From: Amycolatopsis suaedae
GTDB lineage: Bacteria > Actinomycetota > Actinomycetes > Mycobacteriales > Pseudonocardiaceae
NCBI RefSeq assembly: GCF_004214935.1
Contig: NZ_SFCC01000003.1
Coordinates: 186,001 to 250,000 of the forward strand
Direction: 5' to 3'
Length of the DNA stretch: 64,000 bases
The notes below the pieces were generated by a model. That model saw nothing but the letters and a program-made list of their open reading frames with translations, was not told the DNA's origin and ran no database searches. The position numbers and the translations under genes are program-made. Shown piece after piece: positions 32,923 to 41,208 of this stretch (its first letter is position 1; the number at the start of each line of letters is the position of its first letter).

Positions 32923-33729
32923 ATGAACTCTCCGACGCGGGCCGCGATCGTCACCGGTGCCAATCACGGAATCGGGGCGGCGACGGCCGTCGCCCTCGCC
33001 GAGGCCGGTATGCGGGTGCTGGTCACCTACCTGCGGCTGGACGACGAACCCGACCCGGGCACCCCGGAGGCCTACCGCCGTAACCGCGCGGGCGGTGCGG
33101 ACGCCGTGGTGGAACGCATTCGCGCCGCGGGTGGCACCGCGATCGCCGTCGAGGCTGATCTGTCCGACGTCGACACGCCCGCGCGGCTGTTCGACACCGC
33201 GGAGCGGGAGCTGGGTGGCGTCGACGTGCTGGTCAACAACGCCAGCTTCTGGCTTGCCGACACGTTCAAACCCGACGCCACCGACAGGTTCGGCCGGTCA
33301 CTCGACCGGATCAGCGCCGGCACGTTCGAGCGGCAGTTCGCCGTGGACGCCCGCGGAGGCGCGTTGATGATCGCGGAGTTCGCTGCCCGGTTCGTCGCAC
33401 GTGGTGGCGACTGGGGGCGGATTGTGTCGCTGACCTCCGGCGCGGGCAACGGCTTTCCCGAGGAGGTGTCCTACGGCGCGGCGAAGGCGGCGCTGGTGGA
33501 CTACACGCTGTCGGCGGGGGCCGAGCTGGCCGCGCACGGCATCACGGCCAACGCCGTCCACCCGCCGGTGACCGACACCGGCTGGGTCAACGACGAGGTA
33601 CGTGAGCACGTGCGGGCCAACCCAGCCCTTTACCGCGTGGCCACCCCGGAGCAGGTGGCCGCCGTGATCGCCTACCTGGCGAGCCCGGCCGCCGACCTGG
33701 TGACCGGCAACGTCATCCACCTGAGGTGA
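32923..33729 (+). CDS. Short-chain dehydrogenase/reductase
   Basis: 268 residues. [20 protein letters not shown] (the TGxxxGIG cofactor motif, about 7-26), NNAS, and the catalytic Ser-Tyr-Lys set with [14 protein letters not shown] mark a classical SDR, NADP-type by the Arg-containing loop after the second strand ([12 protein letters not shown]). Length is usual. Divergent from the broken lexA, and its end overlaps the DUF418 gene by 17 bases. Substrate unknown. Confidence 0.85.
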   Translation: MNSPTRAAIVTGANHGIGAATAVALAEAGMRVLVTYLRLDDEPDPGTPEAYRRNRAGGADAVVERIRAAGGTAIAVEADLSDVDTPARLFDTAERELGGVDVLVNNASFWLADTFKPDATDRFGRSLDRISAGTFERQFAVDARGGALMIAEFAARFVARGGDWGRIVSLTSGAGNGFPEEVSYGAAKAALVDYTLSAGAELAAHGITANAVHPPVTDTGWVNDEVREHVRANPALYRVATPEQVAAVIAYLASPAADLVTGNVIHLR

Positions 33730-34882
33730 TCTTCCGCCAGACGGGCCGGGAGCCGTTGGTCACCCAGCGCAGCAACCATTCGGCCGGCCCGTACTGGAAC
33801 CGTCGCAGCCACCACGCGCTGGCGATCAGCTGAACGGCGAATAAGGCCACCGCCAGCAGCATCGTCTCCAGTGGCGAGAGGCTGCCTGCCAGGCCGAGGC
33901 CGACGCCGGTGAAGATCAGCAACCCGAACACGCCCTGGAGCAGGTAGTTGGTCAGGGCGATCCGGCCGGTCGGGGCGAGGACGTCACGGACGCGGGCTGT
34001 GCGCGGGTTGTGCAGCACCCGCAGCAGCGTGGCGACGTAGGCGGCGGTCAGCAGGGGTGCGGTGGCGACGCTGGCGACGACGGCCAGCGTGTTGCCGTTG
34101 CCGCCGGCGAGCGTGTAGATCAGCGCGCCGGCGAGGCCGACGGGAAAGCCGATCCACTGGAGGGTGCGCAGCACCGGCTCGTCACCGCGGACGCGGGACA
34201 GCAGCCGCCTGCGGCCGGCCACCATGCCGACCAGGAACATCGCCAGCGCCGTCGGACCCTGCATCGACAGTGCCTGGATCACCAGCAGCGACAGGCCGGA
34301 CAGGTGGGTGTCGAGCACGTCGGCGAACCCGCCGCGCATCGCCTCGGTGATCCGCTCGGCGTTCGCCAGCGCCTCGGACTCCGGCGGCAGGAACGCCGCC
34401 GGGTCCATGACCAGGCTGCTGATCGTCATGCTGAGCAGGACGTAGCCGTACACCGCGCCCGCGATCCACAGCGCCGTGCGGTCGCGCACTCCGCGCAGCA
34501 GGAACAGGATCAGGCAGGCCACCGCGTAGGTGGTGAGGATGTCGCCGCCGTAGATCAGGACGATGTTCAGCACGCCCAGCGCGAACAGGCCGGCGATCCG
34601 GCGCAGCATGCGAGGGCCGAACGCCGTGCCCGCGCGTCTCGCCGACTCGATCTGGAGGGTGAAGCTGTAGCCGAACAGGAACGAGAAGAGGAGGTAGAAC
34701 TTCATGCCGAACAGCGCCGACGTCAGCCCGCGCACGATCTCGTCGAGAGTGGACGAGTACGCGGGGTCGGTCACGATGTTGCTGGGATAGCCCGACGCCA
34801 TGAACGTGATGTTGACGACGAAGATGCCGAGCAGTGCGAATCCGCGCACCGCGTCGACGTCACGGACCCGCTCACCGGTCAT
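33713..34882 (-). CDS. DUF418-family membrane protein
   Basis: 389 residues with about ten hydrophobic helices. It starts MTGERVRDVDAVRGFALLGI, then FVVNITFMASGYPS, and has FSFLFGYSFTLQIESARR, the family opening; the C-terminal DUF418 domain begins about residue 225 with GRIALTNYLLQGVFGLLIF. ATG 34882 has GGAG nine bases upstream. Divergent from a TetR gene and sharing its operator region, so likely repressed by it. DUF418 proteins are thought to be transporters or acyltransferase-like; function not established. Confidence 0.8.
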   Translation of the reverse strand: MTGERVRDVDAVRGFALLGIFVVNITFMASGYPSNIVTDPAYSSTLDEIVRGLTSALFGMKFYLLFSFLFGYSFTLQIESARRAGTAFGPRMLRRIAGLFALGVLNIVLIYGGDILTTYAVACLILFLLRGVRDRTALWIAGAVYGYVLLSMTISSLVMDPAAFLPPESEALANAERITEAMRGGFADVLDTHLSGLSLLVIQALSMQGPTALAMFLVGMVAGRRRLLSRVRGDEPVLRTLQWIGFPVGLAGALIYTLAGGNGNTLAVVASVATAPLLTAAYVATLLRVLHNPRTARVRDVLAPTGRIALTNYLLQGVFGLLIFTGVGLGLAGSLSPLETMLLAVALFAVQLIASAWWLRRFQYGPAEWLLRWVTNGSRPVWRKITSGG

Positions 34883-34909
34883 GATCATCTCCGATTAAGT
34901 ATCCAAGGG

Positions 34910-34930
34910 ATAGTATCTATGAGACACTAT
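34910..34930. promoter_or_regulatory. TetR-type operator between DUF418 and TetR genes
   Basis: TAGTATCT-ATG-AGACACTA (34911-34929) is a near-perfect dyad (one mismatch), extended by A/T at both ends. A further half-related dyad AGTATCC-AAG-GGATAGT overlaps on the left. Position between the divergent genes and adjacent to the TetR start makes it a likely autoregulatory site. Confidence 0.6.
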
Positions 34931-34934
34931 AGGG

Positions 34935-35690
34935 GTGCCTGCTGTGGATGACCAGGAGATGCCCGCCGGGCTGGCGAGACTGTGGCGGCTTCCGGCGCCG
35001 TCGCGCCTGGGCAGGCCCGCCGCGCTGGACGTCGACAGCGTCGTGACCGCCGCGGTCGACCTGGCCGACCGGGACGGGCTCGACGGCGTGACGCTGCAGA
35101 AGGTCGCCCAGGTACTGGGCTTCACGAAGATGTCGCTGTACCGCCACGTCGGGTCGAAGGACGAACTCGTCGAGCTGATGGCCGACCACGCGACGGGCGC
35201 CGCCCCGGACCTCGGCGCCGGGCACTGGCGGGAGGGCCTGCGCCGGTGGGCCGCGGCCATCCGGGCCCGGTACGCCCTGCATCCCTGGCTGGTCGGGGTG
35301 CCGGTCGCCGGGCCACCGCGGGGGCCGAACGCCGTCGGCTGGATGGACGCCCTGCTACGCACGCTGCGCGACACCGGGCTGGATCCCGGGACGAAGGTCG
35401 GCGTGCTCAACGTGGTGAGCGGATACGTCCGGCAGGCGCTCGTGCTGGAGGGACAGCTCGCGGCAGGCCGCGCCGCCACCGGGCTCAGCCAGGAGCAGGT
35501 CGAGCGCGACTACGGCAGAAGCCTGGCCGGGCTGGTCACCCCGGACCGGTTCCCGGACGCGGCCGAGTTGTTCACCGCGCGGGTGTTCGAGCCGGAGCCC
35601 GGTGCCGACGCCGACGGCGACTTCGCGTTCGGGCTGGAGCTGATCCTCGACGGCGTCGCGGCGGCCATCGACGCGGTGTCACGGCGGTGA
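34935..35690 (+). CDS. TetR/AcrR-family regulator
   Basis: 251 residues from GTG 34935. The HTH is at about 30-80: VTAAVDLADRDGLDGVTLQK, VAQVLGFTKMSLYRHVGSKD and ELVELMADHATG. The C-terminal ligand domain is not diagnostic (TetR_C type). The start and the operator 34910-34930 nearly touch, pointing to autorepression and control of the divergent DUF418 gene. A strong hairpin follows the stop. Confidence 0.85.
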   Translation: MPAVDDQEMPAGLARLWRLPAPSRLGRPAALDVDSVVTAAVDLADRDGLDGVTLQKVAQVLGFTKMSLYRHVGSKDELVELMADHATGAAPDLGAGHWREGLRRWAAAIRARYALHPWLVGVPVAGPPRGPNAVGWMDALLRTLRDTGLDPGTKVGVLNVVSGYVRQALVLEGQLAAGRAATGLSQEQVERDYGRSLAGLVTPDRFPDAAELFTARVFEPEPGADADGDFAFGLELILDGVAAAIDAVSRR

Positions 35691-35695
35691 GGGGT

Positions 35696-35733
35696 GCGGC
35701 ACCGGCCGGAGGGCGAATTCCGGCCGGTGCCGC
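35696..35733 (+). terminator. Hairpin terminator after the TetR gene
   Basis: GCGGCACCGGCCGGA (35696-35710) and TCCGGCCGGTGCCGC (35719-35733): perfect 15-bp stem, 8-base loop, five bases after the TetR stop. Confidence 0.85.
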
Positions 35734-35761
35734 GGGACTACGGCCACACGCGAGGGGGGAG

Positions 35762-35839
35762 TCAGGTGCGGCCGTAGCTGCGCCGGCGCGGTACGACCTC
35801 GGCGGGGCCGCGGGAGCCGGCACGTTCGATCGGGATCAT
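35762..35839 (-). CDS. Possible 25-residue basic peptide
   Basis: ATG 35839 to TGA gives MIPIERAGSRGPAEVVPRRR and SYGRT. There is no convincing ribosome site. The 330-base gap it lies in (35691-36019) otherwise holds only the TetR terminator and a GATCTTCG / CGAAGATC inverted repeat near 35918-35955. No family recognised; it may be chance. Confidence 0.2.
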   Translation of the reverse strand: MIPIERAGSRGPAEVVPRRRSYGRT

Positions 35840-36019
35840 CGTGGCGATCTATCCGCCGGTCGTCCCTTGATCCTGCCCACGACCCGAGAGTAGGAACGGG
35901 ACTGTGCATCGCACATCGATCTTCGGTACCGGGGGCTACGACCAAAGTCGAAGATCAAGTGCTCAGCGATCAGACCGTCGGCTCCGCTCGCGTGGCCAAG
36001 GTCGACATGGGAGGCCCGC

Positions 36020-39000
36020 ATGGCAACCGAGGAATCCGGCGCGCTGACCCGGCGCGACCTGCTGGTCCGGACCGGGCAGGCGGCGGCCGTCGTCACCGGC
36101 GCGGCACTGCTTCCGCAGGGAGCACTGGCCGCCGAACCCGATGCGACGGGACGGGCCCGCATCACCGAGGGCACCAACATCGCGGCGGCGGTCTCACCCG
36201 ACGGCCGCTGGGTGGCGATGGACCTGCTGACCGCCATCTGGGTACTGCCGATCGACGGCGGCCCGGCCCGCAGGCTCACCGACGACCTGCAGGACGCCAC
36301 CCAGCCGCACTGGTCACCCGATGGCCGCAGCCTGGTCTTCCAGTCGTACCGCGACGGCAACTACCACCTGTGGGTCATCGGCGCCGACGGCGGCGGGCTG
36401 CGTCAGCTCACCAGCGGGCCGTTCGACCACCGCGAACCGAAGTTCTCCCCGGACGGCAGGTACCTCGCGTTCGCGTCGGACCGCGGCGGCAGCAGCTACG
36501 GGGTGTTCACCTACGAACTGGCCACCGGCGCCGTCCGCGCGCTCACCGACACCGCCACCGAGGAGGCGATGCCGGCCTGGTCGCCGGACGGCAGGCGGGT
36601 CGCCTACACCGTGGACAACACGGCTGTCGACGCGGTGGACGTGGCCACCGGCCAGGTCACCCGGCTGGTCGAGCCGGCGGAGGGCACGACGGTGTTCGGC
36701 CCGGCCTTCACCCCCGACGGTGCCATCAGCCATGTCCGGTTGACCGGCGCGAACGCGGACCTCGTGGTCGGCGGCACCGCGGTGACCCGCGGGGAGGATG
36801 TGTTCGGGTTCGCGGCGTCCTGGCTTGCTTCCGGCGAGCTGGTCTACACCGCGAACGGGCAGATCCGGCGCAGGCCGTCCGCCGGGGACGCCCGCCCGAT
36901 CCCGTTCCAGGCCGAGGTTCCCGTTGTCTCGCGGCGGGACTACCGGCGTGCCGTCCCCGATCTCGACTCGACCGGCCCCCGCCCGGTCCGCGGCATCGCA
37001 GGCCCGGTCGTGGCACCGGACGGCTCCCGGATCGCCTTCCGCGCGCTGAACGCGTTGTGGCTGCTCCCGGTGACGGGTGGCAAGCCGGTCAAGCTCGTCG
37101 ACGACGGCTACTTCGCCTCCGACCCGGACTTCTCACCGGACGGAAACTCGCTGGTCTACAGCAGCGACCGCGCGGGCACCGCCGACCTGTGGGTACGTGA
37201 CCTGCGCAGCGGGCAGGACCGGCGGCTCACCGCCCTGCCCGGCGCGCAGCTGACGCCGCGCTGGTCACCCGACGGCGCCCGGATCGCCTACTCCGACCAC
37301 GACGGCGCCACCTGGGTGCTCGACGTGGCCTCCGGCGAGGTGAAGCAGGTGACTCCGACGCTGTTCATGCCGGGACGCCCGACCTGGTCGCCGGACGGCC
37401 GCGTGCTCGCGCTGGCCGCGGTGAAGCCGAACTCGAAGCGGTTCCGCGAGGGCACCAGCCAGATCCTGACCGTCGACCTGGCCACCGGCGGGCTGACCTA
37501 CACCGAGCCCGTTCCCGGCCGGTCCATCGCCACCCGCGGTGACGACGGCCCGGTGTGGTCGCCGGACGGGCGGATGCTGGCGTTCACCGTCGAGTCCGCG
37601 GCCTGGGTGGTCGACGTCGACCCCGCCGGACGGCACCTGGGCCCGGCGCGGCAGGTCACCCACGAGGTCACCGACTCGCTGTCCTGGGCCGGTCCGGATC
37701 GCCTGCTGTACCTGAACAACGGCAGGCTGCGGATCGCCGGGGTCGCCGGCGGGCGGGCCCGCACGATCCCGCTCGACCTGCACTGGCGGCGGGCCCGCGT
37801 GCGGGACCGGACCGTCGTCCACGCCGGTGCCGTGTGGGACGGCGAGGCCACCGCGCTGCGCCGCGACGTCGACATCGTCATCGCCGGTGACCGCATCGAG
37901 GCCGTCCTGCCGCACCTGCCCGGCCGGTCCACAGTGGACGCATCGCGGCTCACGGTGATGCCGGGGCTGATCGACGCGCACAACCACTGGCACCTGCGCG
38001 GGCGGCAGTGGGGCGACCGGCAGGGCAGGCTGTGGCTGGCCTACGGCATCACCACCACCCGCTCGCCGGGCGATCCGGCGTACCAGATGGTGGAGACCAG
38101 GGAGGCACTCGACGGCGGGCGGCGGACCGGGCCGCGGTACTTCGCCACCGGCGAGGCCATCGACGGCTCCCGGATCTACTACAACTTCATGCGCACCACC
38201 CGCTCCGCCGAGCAGCTCGGCCCCGAATTCGAACGGGCGAGGGAGCTGGGCTACGACCTGATCAAGACCTACGTCCGGCTGCCGGTGCGGTCCCAGCGAG
38301 AGGCGGTGCGGCAGGCACACCGGGCCGGCCTGCCGCTGTCGTCGCACTACCTGTACCCGGCCGAGAACATCGGCATGGACGGCATGGAACACACCGGCGC
38401 GACCAACCGGCTCGGCTACTCGCACACGGTCAGCAGGCTGGGCCGCGCCTACGGCGACGTCGTCACGCTGTTCACCAGGTCGGGTATGTCGGTCACGCCG
38501 ACACTGTTCAACTCCGCCGTGCTCTACGCCGACGACCGCTCCCTGGTGGACGACCGGCGGACCAGGGCGCTCTACCCGGCGTGGGAGTACGAGCGGCTGG
38601 TCACCAAGGCCGAGGAGGCGAAGCTGCCGCCGGCCGCCGCGATGCGGGAGATGCTGGCGGCCAATGTGGACATGGTGCTGCGGATCCACCGTGGCGGCGG
38701 GTTCGTCATCGCGGGTACCGACGCACCGCTGGACAACGTGGCGATATCCCTGCACACCAACCTGCGCGCGATGGTGCGGTACGGGTTCACGCCGTACGAG
38801 GCGCTGCGGACGGCGACCGTCAACCCGGCCCGCTGGCTGGGGCTGGACTCCCGGCTGGGCCGGATCGCGCCCGGCGCGGTGGCCGACCTGGCGTTCGTCG
38901 AGGGTGACCCGCTGGCCGACATCCGGGCCGCCGCCGCGGTCAGCAAGGTGATGACGGGCGGTGTGCTGCACACGGTGGACGACCTGCTGGCGCCGTTCGC

Positions 39001-39124
39001 CGCACCGGCCGCGGGAGCGGCGACCGCGGTGGCGACGTCGGCCCCGGCCACGGCGCACACCCACGACCCGGAGTACTGGTGGCACGAACCCGAGTGGGTC
39101 CGGCCGGTCTGCTGTGGACTGTGA
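36020..39124 (+). CDS. Tat-exported TolB-like propeller fused to amidohydrolase
   Basis: 1034 residues. A twin-arginine signal (LTRRDLLVRTGQAAAVVTG, about 9-27) sends the folded protein out. Residues about 45-600 form PD40/TolB-type blades with repeated SPDGR-like turns (WSPDGRSLVFQS, FSPDGRYLAFAS, WSPDGRRVAYTV and more). From about 605 an amidohydrolase barrel follows: VMPGLIDAHNHWHLRGR with the HxH metal pair, GMDGMEHTGATNR, and FVIAGTDAPLDNVAISL with the final Asp ligand. RBS GGGAGG before ATG 36020. The fusion is known in actinobacteria but its substrate is not; the Tat route implies cofactor or metal loading before export. Confidence 0.85.
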   Translation: MATEESGALTRRDLLVRTGQAAAVVTGAALLPQGALAAEPDATGRARITEGTNIAAAVSPDGRWVAMDLLTAIWVLPIDGGPARRLTDDLQDATQPHWSPDGRSLVFQSYRDGNYHLWVIGADGGGLRQLTSGPFDHREPKFSPDGRYLAFASDRGGSSYGVFTYELATGAVRALTDTATEEAMPAWSPDGRRVAYTVDNTAVDAVDVATGQVTRLVEPAEGTTVFGPAFTPDGAISHVRLTGANADLVVGGTAVTRGEDVFGFAASWLASGELVYTANGQIRRRPSAGDARPIPFQAEVPVVSRRDYRRAVPDLDSTGPRPVRGIAGPVVAPDGSRIAFRALNALWLLPVTGGKPVKLVDDGYFASDPDFSPDGNSLVYSSDRAGTADLWVRDLRSGQDRRLTALPGAQLTPRWSPDGARIAYSDHDGATWVLDVASGEVKQVTPTLFMPGRPTWSPDGRVLALAAVKPNSKRFREGTSQILTVDLATGGLTYTEPVPGRSIATRGDDGPVWSPDGRMLAFTVESAAWVVDVDPAGRHLGPARQVTHEVTDSLSWAGPDRLLYLNNGRLRIAGVAGGRARTIPLDLHWRRARVRDRTVVHAGAVWDGEATALRRDVDIVIAGDRIEAVLPHLPGRSTVDASRLTVMPGLIDAHNHWHLRGRQWGDRQGRLWLAYGITTTRSPGDPAYQMVETREALDGGRRTGPRYFATGEAIDGSRIYYNFMRTTRSAEQLGPEFERARELGYDLIKTYVRLPVRSQREAVRQAHRAGLPLSSHYLYPAENIGMDGMEHTGATNRLGYSHTVSRLGRAYGDVVTLFTRSGMSVTPTLFNSAVLYADDRSLVDDRRTRALYPAWEYERLVTKAEEAKLPPAAAMREMLAANVDMVLRIHRGGGFVIAGTDAPLDNVAISLHTNLRAMVRYGFTPYEALRTATVNPARWLGLDSRLGRIAPGAVADLAFVEGDPLADIRAAAAVSKVMTGGVLHTVDDLLAPFAAPAAGAATAVATSAPATAHTHDPEYWWHEPEWVRPVCCGL

Positions 39125-39125
39125 A

Positions 39126-39155
39126 GGGGCGCGCCCGCCGCGGCGGGCGCGCCCC
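39126..39155. terminator. Bidirectional terminator
   Basis: GGGGCGCGCCCGCCG followed directly by CGGCGGGCGCGCCCC is a perfect 30-base palindrome between the convergent amidohydrolase and protease genes. Confidence 0.85.
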
Positions 39156-39163
39156 GGGGTCAC

Positions 39164-39865
39164 TCAGACGCCCGACACCTGCTTGATCCAGGAGCGGCTG
39201 CTGGCCACGCTGGCGTAGTTGTTGGTGCCGTTGGGGTTGCTGCCACCCTGGTTCTGCACGGTGGACGCGACACCGACCTGACGGCCGCCGGAGATCTGCG
39301 GGCCGCCGGAGTCGCCCTTCCAGGCGGCGCCGTTGATGCCGCGGCTCTGGATGGCCGGTCCGCCGTAGGCGTCCACCGACCGCCCGGTGACCTGGACGTT
39401 GGCGGTCTTGAGTACCGGCGAGGCCGGACCGGTCGGGGTCGTGCGGCCCCAGCCGTAGATCTGGTTGGTCGAGCCCACCGCCGGGTCGGCGTTGCCGAGG
39501 GTGATGTAGGTGGTGTTGACGGCCCTGGTCAGGTGCAGCAGCGCGACGTCGCCGACCGGCGACACCCGCTGCTGGTCGACCGTGACGTGCGTGCCGGAGC
39601 CGAGGTTGTTGCTGCCCACCCGGACGCTCATCGAGCTGCCGAGGCAGTGCTCGGCGGTGAGCACCCACTGCGGGGCGATGATGGTGCCGGAGCAGTTGAA
39701 GCTCCCGCTGACGTAGACCTGGGCACCCCACGGCACGGACGGCGCGGTGCCGCCGCCGACGATGTTCGGCTGCACCCCGGCGCCGGCGGTGCCGGCACCG
39801 AGCAGGGTCAGGGCGAGCGTGGCGGTCGCCGCACAGGCGGCGCCGAGGGTACGGACTCGGCTCAC
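39164..39865 (-). CDS. Secreted trypsin-like serine protease (S1)
   Basis: 233 residues with a signal peptide (about 1-29, LALTLLGAGTAGAG). The catalytic triad is complete: His in LTAEHC, Asp in DVALLHL, and Ser in GDSGGP. Mature enzyme begins near NIVGGGTAPSVPWGAQVYVS; the IVGG-like start suggests activation by cleavage. GTG 39865 was chosen over GTG 39889 because GAAAGGA lies 7-8 bases upstream. A GATTGA / TCAATC dyad (39995-40019) lies upstream. S1 proteases of this size are common secreted enzymes in actinomycetes. Confidence 0.85.
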   Translation of the reverse strand: MSRVRTLGAACAATATLALTLLGAGTAGAGVQPNIVGGGTAPSVPWGAQVYVSGSFNCSGTIIAPQWVLTAEHCLGSSMSVRVGSNNLGSGTHVTVDQQRVSPVGDVALLHLTRAVNTTYITLGNADPAVGSTNQIYGWGRTTPTGPASPVLKTANVQVTGRSVDAYGGPAIQSRGINGAAWKGDSGGPQISGGRQVGVASTVQNQGGSNPNGTNNYASVASSRSWIKQVSGV

Positions 39866-40072
39866 GGTCGAGGTCCTTTCGGGGTTCACGGGGCACCGGG
39901 GATCCGGTGTGCCGACAGACGGTAGGCCGCGTGGTGGTGCCGGGGTACCGACGAAAGACTCCGTGGCCGGCCGGGGGGATTTTACTCAGTAGTGGATTGA
40001 TCTGTTCCATCGCTCAATCGGTTCTGATCTTTGCGTTGGACAGAACATTCGGGTGAGCCGAATACTCGGTGG

Positions 40073-40282
40073 ATGGATCCCCGTGACGACGCCGCGACCG
40101 CCAGGGTGCTGCTGGGCATCGGCGGCCGCGTCCTGGTCGTCGCGGCGGTGCTCCTGGTGGCGGGGTCGCCGATCCTCGCGCTGGTGGCGATGTGTGGCGG
40201 CGCCGCCTTGCTGTACGCGGCCCGGTCAGCCGGTGAGCTGAGCGAGCAGCGCGCGGGCCGCCGGGTTGGCGGGGACCGCTGA
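40073..40282 (+). CDS. Small membrane protein (uncharacterised)
   Basis: 69 residues from ATG 40073 with two hydrophobic helices (VLLGIGGRVLVVAAVLLVAG and SPILALVAMCGGAALLYAA) and a basic end. The last 57 bases overlap the LysR gene on the other strand. No family recognised; RBS is weak. Codon use is acceptable, but a chance frame is possible. Confidence 0.4.
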   Translation: MDPRDDAATARVLLGIGGRVLVVAAVLLVAGSPILALVAMCGGAALLYAARSAGELSEQRAGRRVGGDR

Positions 40283-41089
40283 TCGGCCGATCAGGTGAAC
40301 ATGGCGGCGCAGGCTGGGCTGCTCGATACGTGCGCAGGGCAGCCCGGACCGTTCGGCGATGTCCTCGGGCACGATGCTGACGCCGAGGCCCGCGGCCACG
40401 AGGTCGATCAGCAGCGGGATGTGCGGCGTCTCGCAGACCTGGTTGTACCGGATGCCCGCGTCGGCGAACCGGCGCTCCAGGATCGAGTGCAGGCCGCTGC
40501 CGGAGAACACGACGAACGGCTCGTCGTCCAGTTCGGCCAGCCGCACCCGGCGCCGCCGGGCGAGCCGGTGGCCGGGGTGGGTGAGCAGCCCGAGCCGCTG
40601 GTCCCACCGCCGGAAGCTGACCACGTCCTCCGGGAGCACCGCCTCGACGGCCACGAAGGAGAGGTCGAGTTCCCCGGACGCGACCGCGGCGATCAGGTCG
40701 GGCACCATCCCGTCGCGGACGTGCACCCGCACGCCGGGGTAGTTCTGCCGGAAGCGGCCCAGCGCGCCGGGCAGGTCGACGACGGTCAGCGTCTGGACGG
40801 TGCCGACCGCGACCCGGCCGCGGGCAAGGCCCGCGACCGCGGCGACCTCGCCGCGGGCCGCCTCGACGTCGGCGAGGATGCGCCCGGCGACCGGCAGAAG
40901 TGCCTGGCCCGCCTCGGTCAGCACCACCCGCCGGGTGGTGCGTTCGAACAGCGGCGTGCCCAGCTCGTTCTCCAGCTTGCGGATCGACGCGCTCAGTGCC
41001 GACTGGACAATGTGGACATCCCGGGCAGCCGCGGTGAACCCGCCGCCGCGGACGACGGCGAGGAAGTGCTCCAGCTGCCGAATCTCGAT
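40226..41089 (-). CDS. LysR-family regulator, apparent ATC start
   Basis: 287 residues if translation starts at ATC 41089. There is no ATG, GTG or TTG in frame before the HTH, but ATC occupies exactly the Met position of the family opening (M)EIRQLEHFLAVVRGGGF, and GAGAGGG lies 8 bases upstream. The HTH continues FTAAARDVHIVQSALSASIR and KLENELGTPLFERTT. The effector domain is complete with DLSFVAVEAVLPEDVV and PHIPLLIDLVAAGLGVSIVP. If ATC is not used, the nearest GTG (about 40930) would delete the DNA-binding domain. Target likely the nearby permease. Confidence 0.75.
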   Translation of the reverse strand: MEIRQLEHFLAVVRGGGFTAAARDVHIVQSALSASIRKLENELGTPLFERTTRRVVLTEAGQALLPVAGRILADVEAARGEVAAVAGLARGRVAVGTVQTLTVVDLPGALGRFRQNYPGVRVHVRDGMVPDLIAAVASGELDLSFVAVEAVLPEDVVSFRRWDQRLGLLTHPGHRLARRRRVRLAELDDEPFVVFSGSGLHSILERRFADAGIRYNQVCETPHIPLLIDLVAAGLGVSIVPEDIAERSGLPCARIEQPSLRRHVHLIGRSAVPANPAARALLAQLTG

Positions 41090-41132
41090 AGCTTCTGCCC
41101 TCTCTTCGTTCGGGCGTGGTCGGCCCCCCTGA

Positions 41133-41199
41133 GTCGGCGTCTTCCCTCCTCGCCGTCGGCCGCTGAGCGGCCTTTGGGCTCGTCAGTCCAGACGCCGAC
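41133..41199 (-). terminator. Large hairpin after the permease gene
   Basis: GTCGGCGTC (41133-41141) pairs with GACGCCGAC (41191-41199), with a smaller GGCCGCT-GA-GCGGCC hairpin inside. It lies just after the permease stop and before the LysR start, so it can end the permease transcript. An attenuator-like role is not excluded. Confidence 0.4.
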
Positions 41200-41208
41200 G
41201 GGCCCGAC

